Assembly: GCA_021828635.1 (NCBI GenBank) | Contig: JAJZEJ010000391.1 | Span: 1 to 6,498 of the forward strand | Direction of reading: 5' to 3' | Length of the DNA stretch: 6,498 nucleotides | From: Chloroflexota bacterium | Lineage (GTDB): Bacteria; Chloroflexota; Ktedonobacteria; Ktedonobacterales; Ktedonobacteraceae | Shown here: positions 1-6,060 of the stretch, piece by piece | Layout: every line of letters starts with the position of its first letter | Position numbering within the stretch: the stretch's first letter is position 1 | The notes under the pieces: model-generated | What the model was told of the DNA's origin: nothing | The model's input: the letters and a program-made list of their open reading frames with translations, nothing else | The model's database searches: none | Position numbers and translations under genes: made by a program

Positions 1-323
1 GGTACCACAATCCGCGCTGTGACACCAAATAGACGCGCTGCATAGGCTACTGATTGTCCATGATTGCCCGTCGAAGCAGCGATCACGCCACGCTCACGCT
101 CCTCTGGCGACAACTGCGAAACCAGATTGATGCCACCACGTACCTTGAACGCGCCCACCGGCTGATAATTCTCGTGCTTCACATAGATTTGTGTGCCAAC
201 GAGTTCGTTAAGCGTGGGGTAGCTATACAGTGGCGTGCGTGCTAGATAGGGCCGAATACGTTGCCGTGCCTGTAACACGTCCTGAAACGTAGGAGCGATG
301 TAGGAAATAGAGGATGTGGACAT
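1..323 (-). CDS. PLP-dependent threonine/serine dehydratase-like enzyme, N-terminal part (3' end outside window)
   Basis: This is the first 107 residues of a fold-type II PLP enzyme, read leftward from an ATG at 321-323 and still open at the window edge. The motif VGAFKVRGG (about residues 56-64) is the family's PLP-binding site, and Lys60 would form the Schiff base. STGNHGQ (84-90) is the asparagine-containing loop that holds the PLP phosphate ring region. Family members deaminate threonine or serine to 2-oxo acids and ammonia in the cytoplasm, and close relatives include serine racemase and ectoine-degradation EutB. About two thirds of the protein is missing, including any C-terminal ACT regulatory domain, so biosynthetic (IlvA) and catabolic roles cannot be separated. 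The start is supported by an AAGGAAAG Shine-Dalgarno just upstream. The gene is divergent from the restriction-modification pair and of higher GC, so it probably belongs to the resident chromosome. Confidence 0.85.
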   Translation of the reverse strand, partial: MSTSSISYIAPTFQDVLQARQRIRPYLARTPLYSYPTLNELVGTQIYVKHENYQPVGAFKVRGGINLVSQLSPEERERGVIAASTGNHGQSVAYAARLFGVTARIVV

Positions 324-358
324 GGAACTTTCCTTTACGTACTAATATCTCTACAATA

Positions 359-387
359 TTGACAACCAATTTTCATAAGCATAGTAT
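359..387 (+). promoter_or_regulatory. Predicted sigma70-type promoter for the restriction-modification genes
   Basis: A perfect -35 hexamer TTGACA (359-364) is followed, after a 17-base spacer, by TAGTAT (382-387), a 4/6 match to the -10 consensus. Transcription would begin near 394, about 35-45 bases before the nuclease start. It lies in the 106-base divergent gap 324-429. On the opposite strand only a weak candidate can be seen for the dehydratase (TTGGTT at 364-369 with TATTAG at 342-347, read leftward). If that one is real, the two promoters overlap at the -35 region. Confidence 0.55.
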
Positions 388-429
388 AGCAGCAGCAGTC
401 AGAAACGAAATATATTTGTAGGAAAGGCT

Positions 430-1116
430 TTGTCATTCATGGATCAACCACAACTTTCCATGTACCCAGAGCTTACCTTAGAGCTACTAAAAAAAGCTGC
501 AAAAGCTTTTGCATCTGAATTAAAAAATAAGCCCATTGCAGCACTCTTTGGTGTTACAGATGGAAAAGCTGTTGGCACCTATATTGAGCAAGGTTTTCGT
601 AGCTACCTCGAAAGCCGCTTTAACTTTATCGCGGGAAACTCTGCTAGTGGTATTGATATTCCTGGATTACAGGTTGACTTGAAAACGACATCTATTAGCC
701 AGCCCCAATCATCCTGCCCCTTCAAAAACGCTAGCCAGAAAGTATATGGTTTAGGATACCACCTTCTGATATTCGTGTATGATAAGAGAGACGATCACGC
801 TTCACATACCGCGCTTCTAAAGATTCTACATGTTGTTTTCGTGGAGAGCCGACGTACAGCAGATTGGCAAACCACTGTGGGTATCGTTGGTATCCTGGAC
901 CGCAATGGTAATAGAGACGATCTGATAGGTTTTTTGGAAGACCGAAATTTACCATTAGACGAGATTGGACGTATACAATTAGCGGAGCGTATACTTAACG
1001 AGCGCCCTGCTATTGGCTATCTTACTATATCAAATGCATTACAATGGAGATTACAATATAACAGAGTTATCGAAATGGCGAGCAAAGTAGAAGGAGTGGA
1101 GAAACTCAGTGAGTAG
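430..1116 (+). CDS. Type II restriction endonuclease of the PD-(D/E)XK superfamily
   Basis: The protein (228 aa) is a probable DNA-cleaving subunit of a type II R-M system. The catalytic core is visible as GIDIP...VDLKTT, with Asp76, Asp83 and Lys85 spaced as in PD-X(n)-(D/E)XK nucleases. Glu52 or Glu61 lies in the preceding helix region. The following segment QPQSSCPFKNASQK (about 91-104) and YGLGYHLLIFVYDK look like substrate-contacting and core beta-strand parts. I do not recognise a named enzyme, so the recognition site is unknown. The frame opens with TTG at 430, and ATG at 439 is the alternative. The purine-rich AGGAAAGG (420-427) is 2 bases from the TTG by its 3' end and 11 from the ATG, so the start is undecided. 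The gene overlaps the methyltransferase start by 8 bases, indicating translational coupling. Its sequence is AT-rich (33% GC at 481-540), which suggests acquisition. Confidence 0.8.
   Translation: MSFMDQPQLSMYPELTLELLKKAAKAFASELKNKPIAALFGVTDGKAVGTYIEQGFRSYLESRFNFIAGNSASGIDIPGLQVDLKTTSISQPQSSCPFKNASQKVYGLGYHLLIFVYDKRDDHASHTALLKILHVVFVESRRTADWQTTVGIVGILDRNGNRDDLIGFLEDRNLPLDEIGRIQLAERILNERPAIGYLTISNALQWRLQYNRVIEMASKVEGVEKLSE
498..513. repeat. 16-bp perfect palindrome inside the start of the nuclease gene
   Basis: TGCAAAAGCTTTTGCA reads the same on both strands and lies about 60 bases into the nuclease reading frame. It has the size and symmetry of a dimeric regulator site, but it also sits in an A-rich Lys/Ala-coding stretch and could be chance. 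No controller (C) protein gene is visible nearby. Confidence 0.3.
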
Positions 1117-2686
1117 AGATTTTGGAGATTTTCAAACACCCCCTATGCTGGTACAAGCAATTCTAACCAGCCTTCATCGGCAAGGGCAGAAATGGACGCG
1201 GGTGCTTGAACCAACATGTGGACGAGGCAATTTCATTGCAGGATTCTTGAACCAGACATCACCACCACGTGAAATTCACGGTATTGAGATACAACCACAT
1301 TACGTGTCTTCAGCACATGCCTTGACTCAACATTTTACGACAAGCATTATCACAATTCATCAAGCTAATATTTTTAATTTCCAAATGAGCGAATATCTCT
1401 CCTGGCAAACAACAGGCCCACTCCTGGTCATCGGCAACCCTCCCTGGGTCACAAACACAGAATTGGGTACTCTGGGTAGCTCCAACCTTCCACAAAAGAC
1501 CAATCTCAAACATTTAGCTGGCCTGGAAGCACTCACTGGTAGTGCCAATTTTGATATTGCCGAATATATATGGCTCAAACTCATCAGAGAACTTGTTCAC
1601 GAACAGCCTACAATCGCTCTGCTATGTAAAACCTCGGTTGCCCGCAACGTGCTACACTTTGCAGCAAAAGCTGGTCTGCCTGTGAGTAATGCCACTATCA
1701 GGAAAATAGATGCAAAAAAGTGGTTCGGAGCGTATGTCGATGCCTGTTTGTTTTCCGTAGATATACACGCCAACAATAACCAGTATCAGGCTCAGGTTTA
1801 TGATGATTTATGCAGTACTCAACCAGCATCTACGATAGGCGTTATCAACAATCAACTCGTTAACATTGAAGCACACACAAGTCTGCATATGCCGGAAGGT
1901 ACGTCATCGTTGACATGGCGGCAAGGACTAAAACACGATGCCGCATCAGTGGTTGAATTAATTGTAGACCCTACTAGCCAGCTACGTAATAAACAAGGTA
2001 ATGTCGTTCAGGTGGAACAAGCATATATATATCCACTCTTTAAGAGTTCGGATCTCGCAGGTAAAAGTACAGTAAAGCCGAAAAGAGCAATCATTGTACC
2101 TCATAAGCATATTGGAGATGATACACGGCAACTAGCAATTACAGCGCCTCAATTATGGAAGTATTTAACAGACCATCATCAAGTCTTTGAACAGCGCAAA
2201 TCATCTATTTACGAAAATAAACCGCCATTTACTTATTTTGGCATCGGAGATTACTCTTTTGCTCCCTATAAGGTCGCTATCTCCGGCATGTATAAAACTC
2301 CTCAATTTCGCGCACTCGGCCCTATAGACGGCAAACCAATGATGTTAGATGATACATGCTATTTTATTCCTTGCCGCACTGGCGAGCAAGCGGCACTCAT
2401 CGTTAGTCTCCTCAAAGAACCTCTTTGTCTCGAACTTCTCCATACTATTACGTTCTGGGATGCAAAACGCCCGATTACCAAGAAAATTTTACAACGCATC
2501 GACTTACTTGCCATTCTTCACAGGGTCAATGTGCAAACTATTATTCTTAGAGCGCAACATGAGTTAACAACACTTCTGCCTCAAACAGACTCCATATGGC
2601 CTGAGCGATTAGAAGATTTATTGTATGATGATTACTGTCCTACCTCACAGGAAATGACACAACTTTCGCTCATAAAGGCTTTATAA
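1109..2686 (+). CDS. Class I SAM-dependent DNA methyltransferase, N6-adenine type (type II R-M)
   Basis: This 525-residue protein would methylate adenine in the recognition site of the partner nuclease and so protect host DNA. Visible motifs in order are: FGDFQTP (5-11), the motif X-like N-terminus typical of gamma-type N6 enzymes; LEPTCGRGNF (33-42), the SAM-binding motif I; GIEIQ (58-62), motif II; and IGNPPW (108-113), the catalytic motif IV (N/D)PP(Y/F/W). TIALLCKTSV (168-177) is the motif VI region. The C-terminal half (about 260-525) has no methylase motifs and contains YFGIGDYSFAPYKVA (376-390) and DAKRPITKKIL (451-461), resembling the target-recognition domain of TaqI/Eco57I-like enzymes. 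The start is GTG at 1109, with GGAG (1098-1101) 7 bases upstream. It overlaps the nuclease stop by 8 bases. Base composition is AT-rich like the nuclease and unlike the ABC genes downstream. Target sequence is unknown. Confidence 0.88.
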   Translation: MSRDFGDFQTPPMLVQAILTSLHRQGQKWTRVLEPTCGRGNFIAGFLNQTSPPREIHGIEIQPHYVSSAHALTQHFTTSIITIHQANIFNFQMSEYLSWQTTGPLLVIGNPPWVTNTELGTLGSSNLPQKTNLKHLAGLEALTGSANFDIAEYIWLKLIRELVHEQPTIALLCKTSVARNVLHFAAKAGLPVSNATIRKIDAKKWFGAYVDACLFSVDIHANNNQYQAQVYDDLCSTQPASTIGVINNQLVNIEAHTSLHMPEGTSSLTWRQGLKHDAASVVELIVDPTSQLRNKQGNVVQVEQAYIYPLFKSSDLAGKSTVKPKRAIIVPHKHIGDDTRQLAITAPQLWKYLTDHHQVFEQRKSSIYENKPPFTYFGIGDYSFAPYKVAISGMYKTPQFRALGPIDGKPMMLDDTCYFIPCRTGEQAALIVSLLKEPLCLELLHTITFWDAKRPITKKILQRIDLLAILHRVNVQTIILRAQHELTTLLPQTDSIWPERLEDLLYDDYCPTSQEMTQLSLIKAL

Positions 2687-2708
2687 GCGTTCTACGATGG
2701 AAGACACG

Positions 2709-2714
2709 AAGGAG
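2709..2714 (+). promoter_or_regulatory. Strong Shine-Dalgarno site that fixes the ABC ATPase start at 2723
   Basis: AAGGAG lies 8 bases before the ATG at 2723, an optimal arrangement. The in-frame ATG at 2743, which opens the long downstream frame, has no such site. This is the main reason for placing the gene start at 2723. The site also forms one arm of the inverted repeat 2710-2812, so it could be hidden in the mRNA. Confidence 0.75.
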
Positions 2715-2812
2715 CCACGCCTATGCCATCACCCGCCATCGAATGCAGCGAACTCTCGAAGTCCTACGGACACGTACACGCGCTCAGCGATCTGACGCTG
2801 AGCGTGGCTCCT
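2710..2812. repeat. 11-bp inverted repeat pairing the Shine-Dalgarno with the frameshift site
   Basis: AGGAGCCACGC (2710-2720) is the exact reverse complement of GCGTGGCTCCT (2802-2812), with 81 bases between. In the mRNA, pairing would cover the ribosome-binding site of the ABC ATPase gene. The right arm ends exactly at the point where the ATPase reading frame is lost. The match is seen directly; a regulatory or mutational role is inference. Confidence 0.55.
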
Positions 2813-3660
2813 CGTTTGGCTTGCTGGGCGAGAATGGCGCGGGCAAATCGACACTGGTACGCATTTTGATGGGCTTTATCTACCCCACGTCAGGCCATGT
2901 GCGCGTGCTGGGTGAAGCACAGGTGGTTCGCGCCCACCCGCGAGTTGGCTATGTGCATGAGCGCCCCATCTTCGAGCATCGCTTCACGGGACGCGCCACG
3001 CTGACCTATCTGGCACAACTCTCCGGCCTGTGGCTCACAACTAATCAGCAGCGCGTAAGCGCCTTGTTAGAACAGGTACATCTTACAGAGGCTAGCGACC
3101 GCCCCGTTGGTACCTACTCAAAAGGCATGCTGCAACGACTGGCTATCGCACAGGCGCTCCTCAACGATCCTGACCTGCTCATTCTCGATGAGCCAACGAG
3201 TGGCCTCGATCCGCGTAGCCAGTGGGAGATTCGCCAACTGCTGACCGCATTGCGCAAAGAGGGACGCACGCTCTTTCTCTGCTCGCACTATCTGGCCGAG
3301 GTCGAGGCGCTCTGTGATGCTGTGGGCATCCTGCGCCGTGGCGAACTGATTCTCAGTGGCTCGGTCGCTGATCTGCTCCACGCACAGGGCATTGTCGAAA
3401 TTACGCTAGCTCATGAGCTTGATGCAAAGACGGTGCTGGCACAGCTCCAGTGCAGCGAACTGGCAATTGAACTACAAGGCAACATGTTTCGCATCAAAGA
3501 AGAGGTGCAAGAGCATGTGCTGGCGGCACTAATCGCAGCGCATATTTCCATTCATTCGTTGCATCCAGTAAGCCGCACGCTGGAAGAGGTCTATGTCCAG
3601 ACGACACAGGGAGAAACGACACATGAGCGCGACACAGGTATCGCCACGCACATTTCATAG
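2723..3660 (+). CDS. ABC transporter ATP-binding protein, frameshifted just before Walker A
   Basis: This is the nucleotide-binding subunit of an ABC exporter, energising the permease next to it at the inner face of the membrane. Translation from ATG 2723 gives a textbook N-terminus with the A-loop tyrosine (KSYG, Tyr15) and LSDLTLSVAP. It then leaves frame after 2812 and stops at 2867-2869. The rest continues in another frame, open from 2743 to 3660: SFGLLGENGAGKST (Walker A, 2827-2853), then YSKGMLQRL (ABC signature, replacing LSGGQ), LLILDEPTSGLD (Walker B and D-loop) and LFLCSHYL (H-loop His). A second copy of GGCTCCT after 2812 would rejoin the frames as VAPGSSFGLLG, giving 314 residues. 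As written, the only long product would start at ATG 2743 (305 aa) with 21 unrelated residues, no A-loop and no first strands. It is therefore a pseudogene, a slippage variant or a sequence error. The gene overlaps the permease start by 38 bases. Confidence 0.85.
2781..2804. repeat. 9-bp perfect hairpin adjoining the frameshift
   Basis: CGCTCAGCG (2781-2789) and CGCTGAGCG (2796-2804) are exact inverted copies separated by the 6-base loop ATCTGA. The stem ends one base before the GGCTCCT 7-mer (2806-2812). It shares bases 2802-2804 with the right arm of the longer inverted repeat, so the two structures compete. Part of the symmetry may follow from the Ala-Leu-Ser...Thr-Leu-Ser coding sequence. 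Confidence 0.5.
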
Positions 3661-4393
3661 CCCATCCCTCTGGCGTAGACCAGAGCTAACCGTAGCCCGC
3701 TTCACGCTGAGTAGCTATCTCAAAAGTGGCTGGCTATTGCTGGATATCGTCTTCATCTGGTTGCTCTATGCCGCCTTTTTCCTGGATTTCGGCGGCAACG
3801 TGACCTATTTTTTTACTATCGCCAATAATGGACTGGGTGCAATTACCATTCTCGGCACCGCTATCCTTGTGCGCCGCGCCATGCAGGCTCGTATTTATTT
3901 ACATCTGGCCCATCTCTCCTCGCGTGCAACCTATATACGCGGCGTTATCCTGGCGGCGATCTTTCTACGCATCCCGCTCTACTTGCTCATGTTGCTCCTC
4001 GGCGGTGGTTATCATCGCTACGCACCCTCTTTTGGCATCCAGGGTGCGACTATAGGAAATATACTGGCTGGTTCTATGGGAACATTGCTGATTACGATTG
4101 TCGTAGCCGTTCTGACGGTGGTTCTCTCCCGCCCAATCGCGACGCGCCTGATACAAATTCTCTTCCTGCTTTGGCTGGTGCTGCTGTTGACACCACAGAC
4201 CAATCCCTATCTTGCCCCATTTCTGGCGCTGACTCATCTTCCTATTGCGCCGCTCGCCGCCTGCTATAATCTAGCCAATAGTGGTATTGGTTGGTACCAA
4301 TTGCTGATGCTCGTCATCGCCATTGGCTACATTGTTGGATTAGCATGGTTGGCCGAATACTGGCTTGCCAAACGTGACCTGATTCTGGTCTGA
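3623..4393 (+). CDS. ABC transporter permease, six predicted membrane helices
   Basis: This 256-residue hydrophobic protein is the likely membrane partner of the preceding ATPase in an ABC-2-type exporter. Apparent membrane segments lie near residues 37-54, 61-83, 106-127, 145-168, 175-190 and 225-247. The N-terminal 30 residues are polar and basic and probably cytoplasmic. There is no signal peptide, solute-binding motif or recognisable substrate signature, so the cargo is unknown. The ATG at 3623 was chosen because AGGGAG (3608-3613) lies 9 bases upstream. An in-frame ATG at 3593 would add ten charged residues (MSRRHREKRH) and lies deeper in the ATPase gene. The 38-base overlap with the ATPase shows an operon with coupled translation. 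If the ATPase is truly broken, this permease would lack its motor unless another ATPase substitutes. Confidence 0.75.
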   Translation: MSATQVSPRTFHSPSLWRRPELTVARFTLSSYLKSGWLLLDIVFIWLLYAAFFLDFGGNVTYFFTIANNGLGAITILGTAILVRRAMQARIYLHLAHLSSRATYIRGVILAAIFLRIPLYLLMLLLGGGYHRYAPSFGIQGATIGNILAGSMGTLLITIVVAVLTVVLSRPIATRLIQILFLLWLVLLLTPQTNPYLAPFLALTHLPIAPLAACYNLANSGIGWYQLLMLVIAIGYIVGLAWLAEYWLAKRDLILV

Positions 4394-4415
4394 GGTGGTA
4401 TCATAGATAGTTGGA

Positions 4416-4444
4416 GTGACATCTTCTATAGGGTGCCATATCAC
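4416..4444 (+). promoter_or_regulatory. Possible promoter for the dienelactone-hydrolase-family gene
   Basis: GTGACA (4416-4421, 5/6 to the -35 consensus) and TATCAC (4439-4444, 4/6 to the -10) are separated by 17 bases. They lie in the 98-base gap after the permease, about 48 bases before the hydrolase start. No convincing terminator is seen in this gap, so the hydrolase may also be read from the ABC operon. Confidence 0.3.
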
Positions 4445-4491
4445 AACCTTGATCCGCATACTTTGCAGGAAACGAAGGAGTTCATTGAAGA

Positions 4492-5262
4492 ATGTGTTAC
4501 GACGATAATGCTCGCCCGCCAGTGCCACCTGTTAATGGTGGCAAGGCACACGGCGAAGATCTGGTATTGACCGCCTCCGATGGCAATCAGTTTATGGCCT
4601 ACCTGGCAACACCCGAAAACCCTGGCAACGCTCAAATACTTATCTACCCTGATATTCGCGGTCTGCACCAGTTCTACAAAGACCTGGCGTTGCGCTTCGC
4701 AGAATTGGGCATCACCGCACTGGCTATCGACTACTTCGGTCGAAGCGCCGGACTGACTGCTCGTGATGATGCCTTCGAGTTCTGGCCCCATGTGCAGCAG
4801 GTACGCTACAATACGCTGATGGACGATATCGGTACCGCCATCAACAAGCTACACGCAGGTGCGGGAGCGCAACGCGCCACTTTCACCATCGGCTTCTGCT
4901 TCGGCGGTAGTACCTCGCTGTCCACCGCAATCGAGAATTTCCCCATTGCCGGTGTAATTGGCTTCTATGCCGGTCTAGCCCGTGATTTCGGCAGTGGCAA
5001 GGGAACCGTGCTGGAAGCCTCTGTCCAGACCAAATATCCCGTCCTCGGCCTCTTTGGCGGAGCCGATCAAGGTATCCCCGTTGAGCAAGTGCATCAACTG
5101 GATGAGAACCTGGACAAAGCTGGTGTGGAACATGAGATCGTCATTTACCCCAACGCGACCCATAGCTTCTTTGATCGCCGTGCGACCGAGTTCGCCAGTG
5201 AATCCGAGGATGCCTGGAAGCGTGTGCTGGCCTTCGCCTCGGCCCACACACCAAAGGCATAA
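4492..5262 (+). CDS. Dienelactone hydrolase family protein (alpha/beta hydrolase)
   Basis: The protein is a 256-residue cytoplasmic alpha/beta hydrolase. The N-terminus MCYDDNARPP is a hallmark of one bacterial branch of the dienelactone hydrolase family. The nucleophile elbow is GFCFGG (134-139) with Cys136, as in true dienelactone hydrolases, rather than serine. The other triad members would be Asp192 (GGADQG) and His224 (ATHSFFD). YPDIRG (52-57) is the oxyanion-side loop. The founding enzyme opens 4-carboxymethylenebut-2-en-4-olide in chlorocatechol breakdown, but no other gene of that pathway is present here. The real substrate may be another lactone or ester. The start is ATG 4492 with AAGGAG (4475-4480) 11 bases upstream. 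The stop codon TAA (5260-5262) lies inside the left edge of the 64-bp palindrome, which ends the gene against the convergent endonuclease V gene. Confidence 0.88.
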   Translation: MCYDDNARPPVPPVNGGKAHGEDLVLTASDGNQFMAYLATPENPGNAQILIYPDIRGLHQFYKDLALRFAELGITALAIDYFGRSAGLTARDDAFEFWPHVQQVRYNTLMDDIGTAINKLHAGAGAQRATFTIGFCFGGSTSLSTAIENFPIAGVIGFYAGLARDFGSGKGTVLEASVQTKYPVLGLFGGADQGIPVEQVHQLDENLDKAGVEHEIVIYPNATHSFFDRRATEFASESEDAWKRVLAFASAHTPKA

Positions 5263-5322
5263 TAAAGAGAAGTGCCAAACATTTTCGCCGCGGCGAAAAT
5301 GTTTGGCACTTCTCTTTATTAT
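5259..5322. terminator. Perfect 64-bp palindrome, probable bidirectional terminator
   Basis: Bases 5259-5290 are the exact reverse complement of 5291-5322, with no mismatch and no spacer. The centre is TCGCCGCGGCGA. In RNA it would fold into a stem of about 30 bp with a tiny loop. Each outgoing end is pyrimidine- and U-rich (CTTCTCTTTATTAT), suiting rho-independent termination in both directions between the convergent hydrolase and endonuclease V genes. Both stop codons, TAA at 5260-5262 (+) and TAA read from 5321-5319 (-), lie within it at mirror positions. Length and perfection exceed a usual terminator. Confidence 0.85.
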
Positions 5323-6035
5323 TGTTCCCACAATGTTTGTTGTTGTTGCTCGACCGGCTCTTGCCACTCGTTATTTTTCGAGAGCTTGTCGGCGAGGCGC
5401 GTTGGCTCCGGCAGACGATAGCCACGCCCACAGGCTAGCACATACCTGATACTGGTCTCCAGGCTAATCTTGTGACCAATAGAGATAAACATGGGGTTCA
5501 CCCGTGTGCGTGTGCGTACAGCCGCACCCACAACCTCCTTACGATGCACTAATGGTAGCCAGTTACCCGCTTCTTCGCCTAACGCCTCTTTATCATATTT
5601 ACCCACCAGAATCGATTTGCCACAACCAATGGTGGGTAGATTGAGCCAGAGGCCCAGGTGCGAGGCAATACCAATACGGCGTGGATGGGCAATACCCATG
5701 CCATCTACCATCACCAGATCGGGCTGACGATGCAAACGCTCAAACGCGCCGATCACACAGGGAGCTTCGCGGAACGAGAGTAGCCCAGGAATATAGGGCA
5801 TACGCAGAGGCTCTTCATAGATATGCTGTTCAATCAGTTCTAAAGCGGGATAGGTCAGCAGCACAACAGCGGCACGGGCCATACCATTCGTCTCATTGAT
5901 TGCCATATCGACGCCCGCGACATGGCGCACCTCGCCCACCTGATCCTCACGAATGACACGAATCGCCAATTCTTTCTGCAGCGCGATAGCTTCGTCCAGC
6001 TGCAAATTCCATTGATGAAGTGGAGGTTGTGCCAT
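5319..6035 (-). CDS. nfi: Endonuclease V (deoxyinosine 3' endonuclease)
   Basis: This 238-residue DNA repair nuclease cuts the second phosphodiester bond 3' to deoxyinosine and so starts removal of deaminated adenine. All family landmarks are present and nearly colinear with the Thermotoga enzyme: VAGVDMA (Asp43), PYIPGLLSFRE (Tyr81 of the base-sensing wedge, Glu90), VDGMGIAHPRRIGIASHLG (Asp111, His117) and GCGKS (Lys140). The core ends near residue 210. A short glutamine-rich tail (EQQQQTLWEQ) runs to a stop codon within the 64-bp palindrome. The ATG at 6033-6035 gives the normal family length, although the Shine-Dalgarno is weak (GAGA-type). The gene starts 25 bases after the stop of the repeat-protein gene in the same direction, so the two are probably co-transcribed from a promoter outside the window. 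Confidence 0.93.
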   Translation of the reverse strand: MAQPPLHQWNLQLDEAIALQKELAIRVIREDQVGEVRHVAGVDMAINETNGMARAAVVLLTYPALELIEQHIYEEPLRMPYIPGLLSFREAPCVIGAFERLHRQPDLVMVDGMGIAHPRRIGIASHLGLWLNLPTIGCGKSILVGKYDKEALGEEAGNWLPLVHRKEVVGAAVRTRTRVNPMFISIGHKISLETSIRYVLACGRGYRLPEPTRLADKLSKNNEWQEPVEQQQQTLWEQ

Positions 6036-6060
6036 TATTACATCTCAATGCTTTCTAATT

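Noticed and set aside
54..245. Plus-strand frame near the left end
   Set aside because: It overlaps the minus-strand dehydratase-like gene, whose PLP motifs are unmistakable.
3593..3622. Earlier ATG start for the permease
   Set aside because: It lacks a well-placed Shine-Dalgarno and adds only a very basic leader. ATG 3623 has AGGGAG at a good distance.
2743..3660. ABC ATPase gene starting at ATG 2743
   Set aside because: No Shine-Dalgarno is present there and the first 21 residues are unlike any ABC protein. The true N-terminus is found in another frame from 2723.
4394..4440. Terminator between the permease and hydrolase genes
   Set aside because: Only an imperfect inverted match (around TGGTATCATAG and CTATAGGGTGCCA) is present, with no U-rich run after it.
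4441..4791. 116-codon minus-strand frame opposite the hydrolase start
   Set aside because: It has no recognisable protein character and lies opposite a well-supported gene.
5327..5352. TTGTTG microsatellite-like run as a phase-variable repeat
   Set aside because: It is a short glutamine run (QQQQ) in the endonuclease V tail. The triplet unit would not shift the frame and there are too few copies.
4982..5449. Long open frames across the palindrome on both strands (also 4975-5367 and 5141-5431 on the minus strand)
   Set aside because: They are other-frame shadows of the hydrolase and endonuclease V genes. They share a peptide on opposite strands only because the 64-bp palindrome reads alike both ways.
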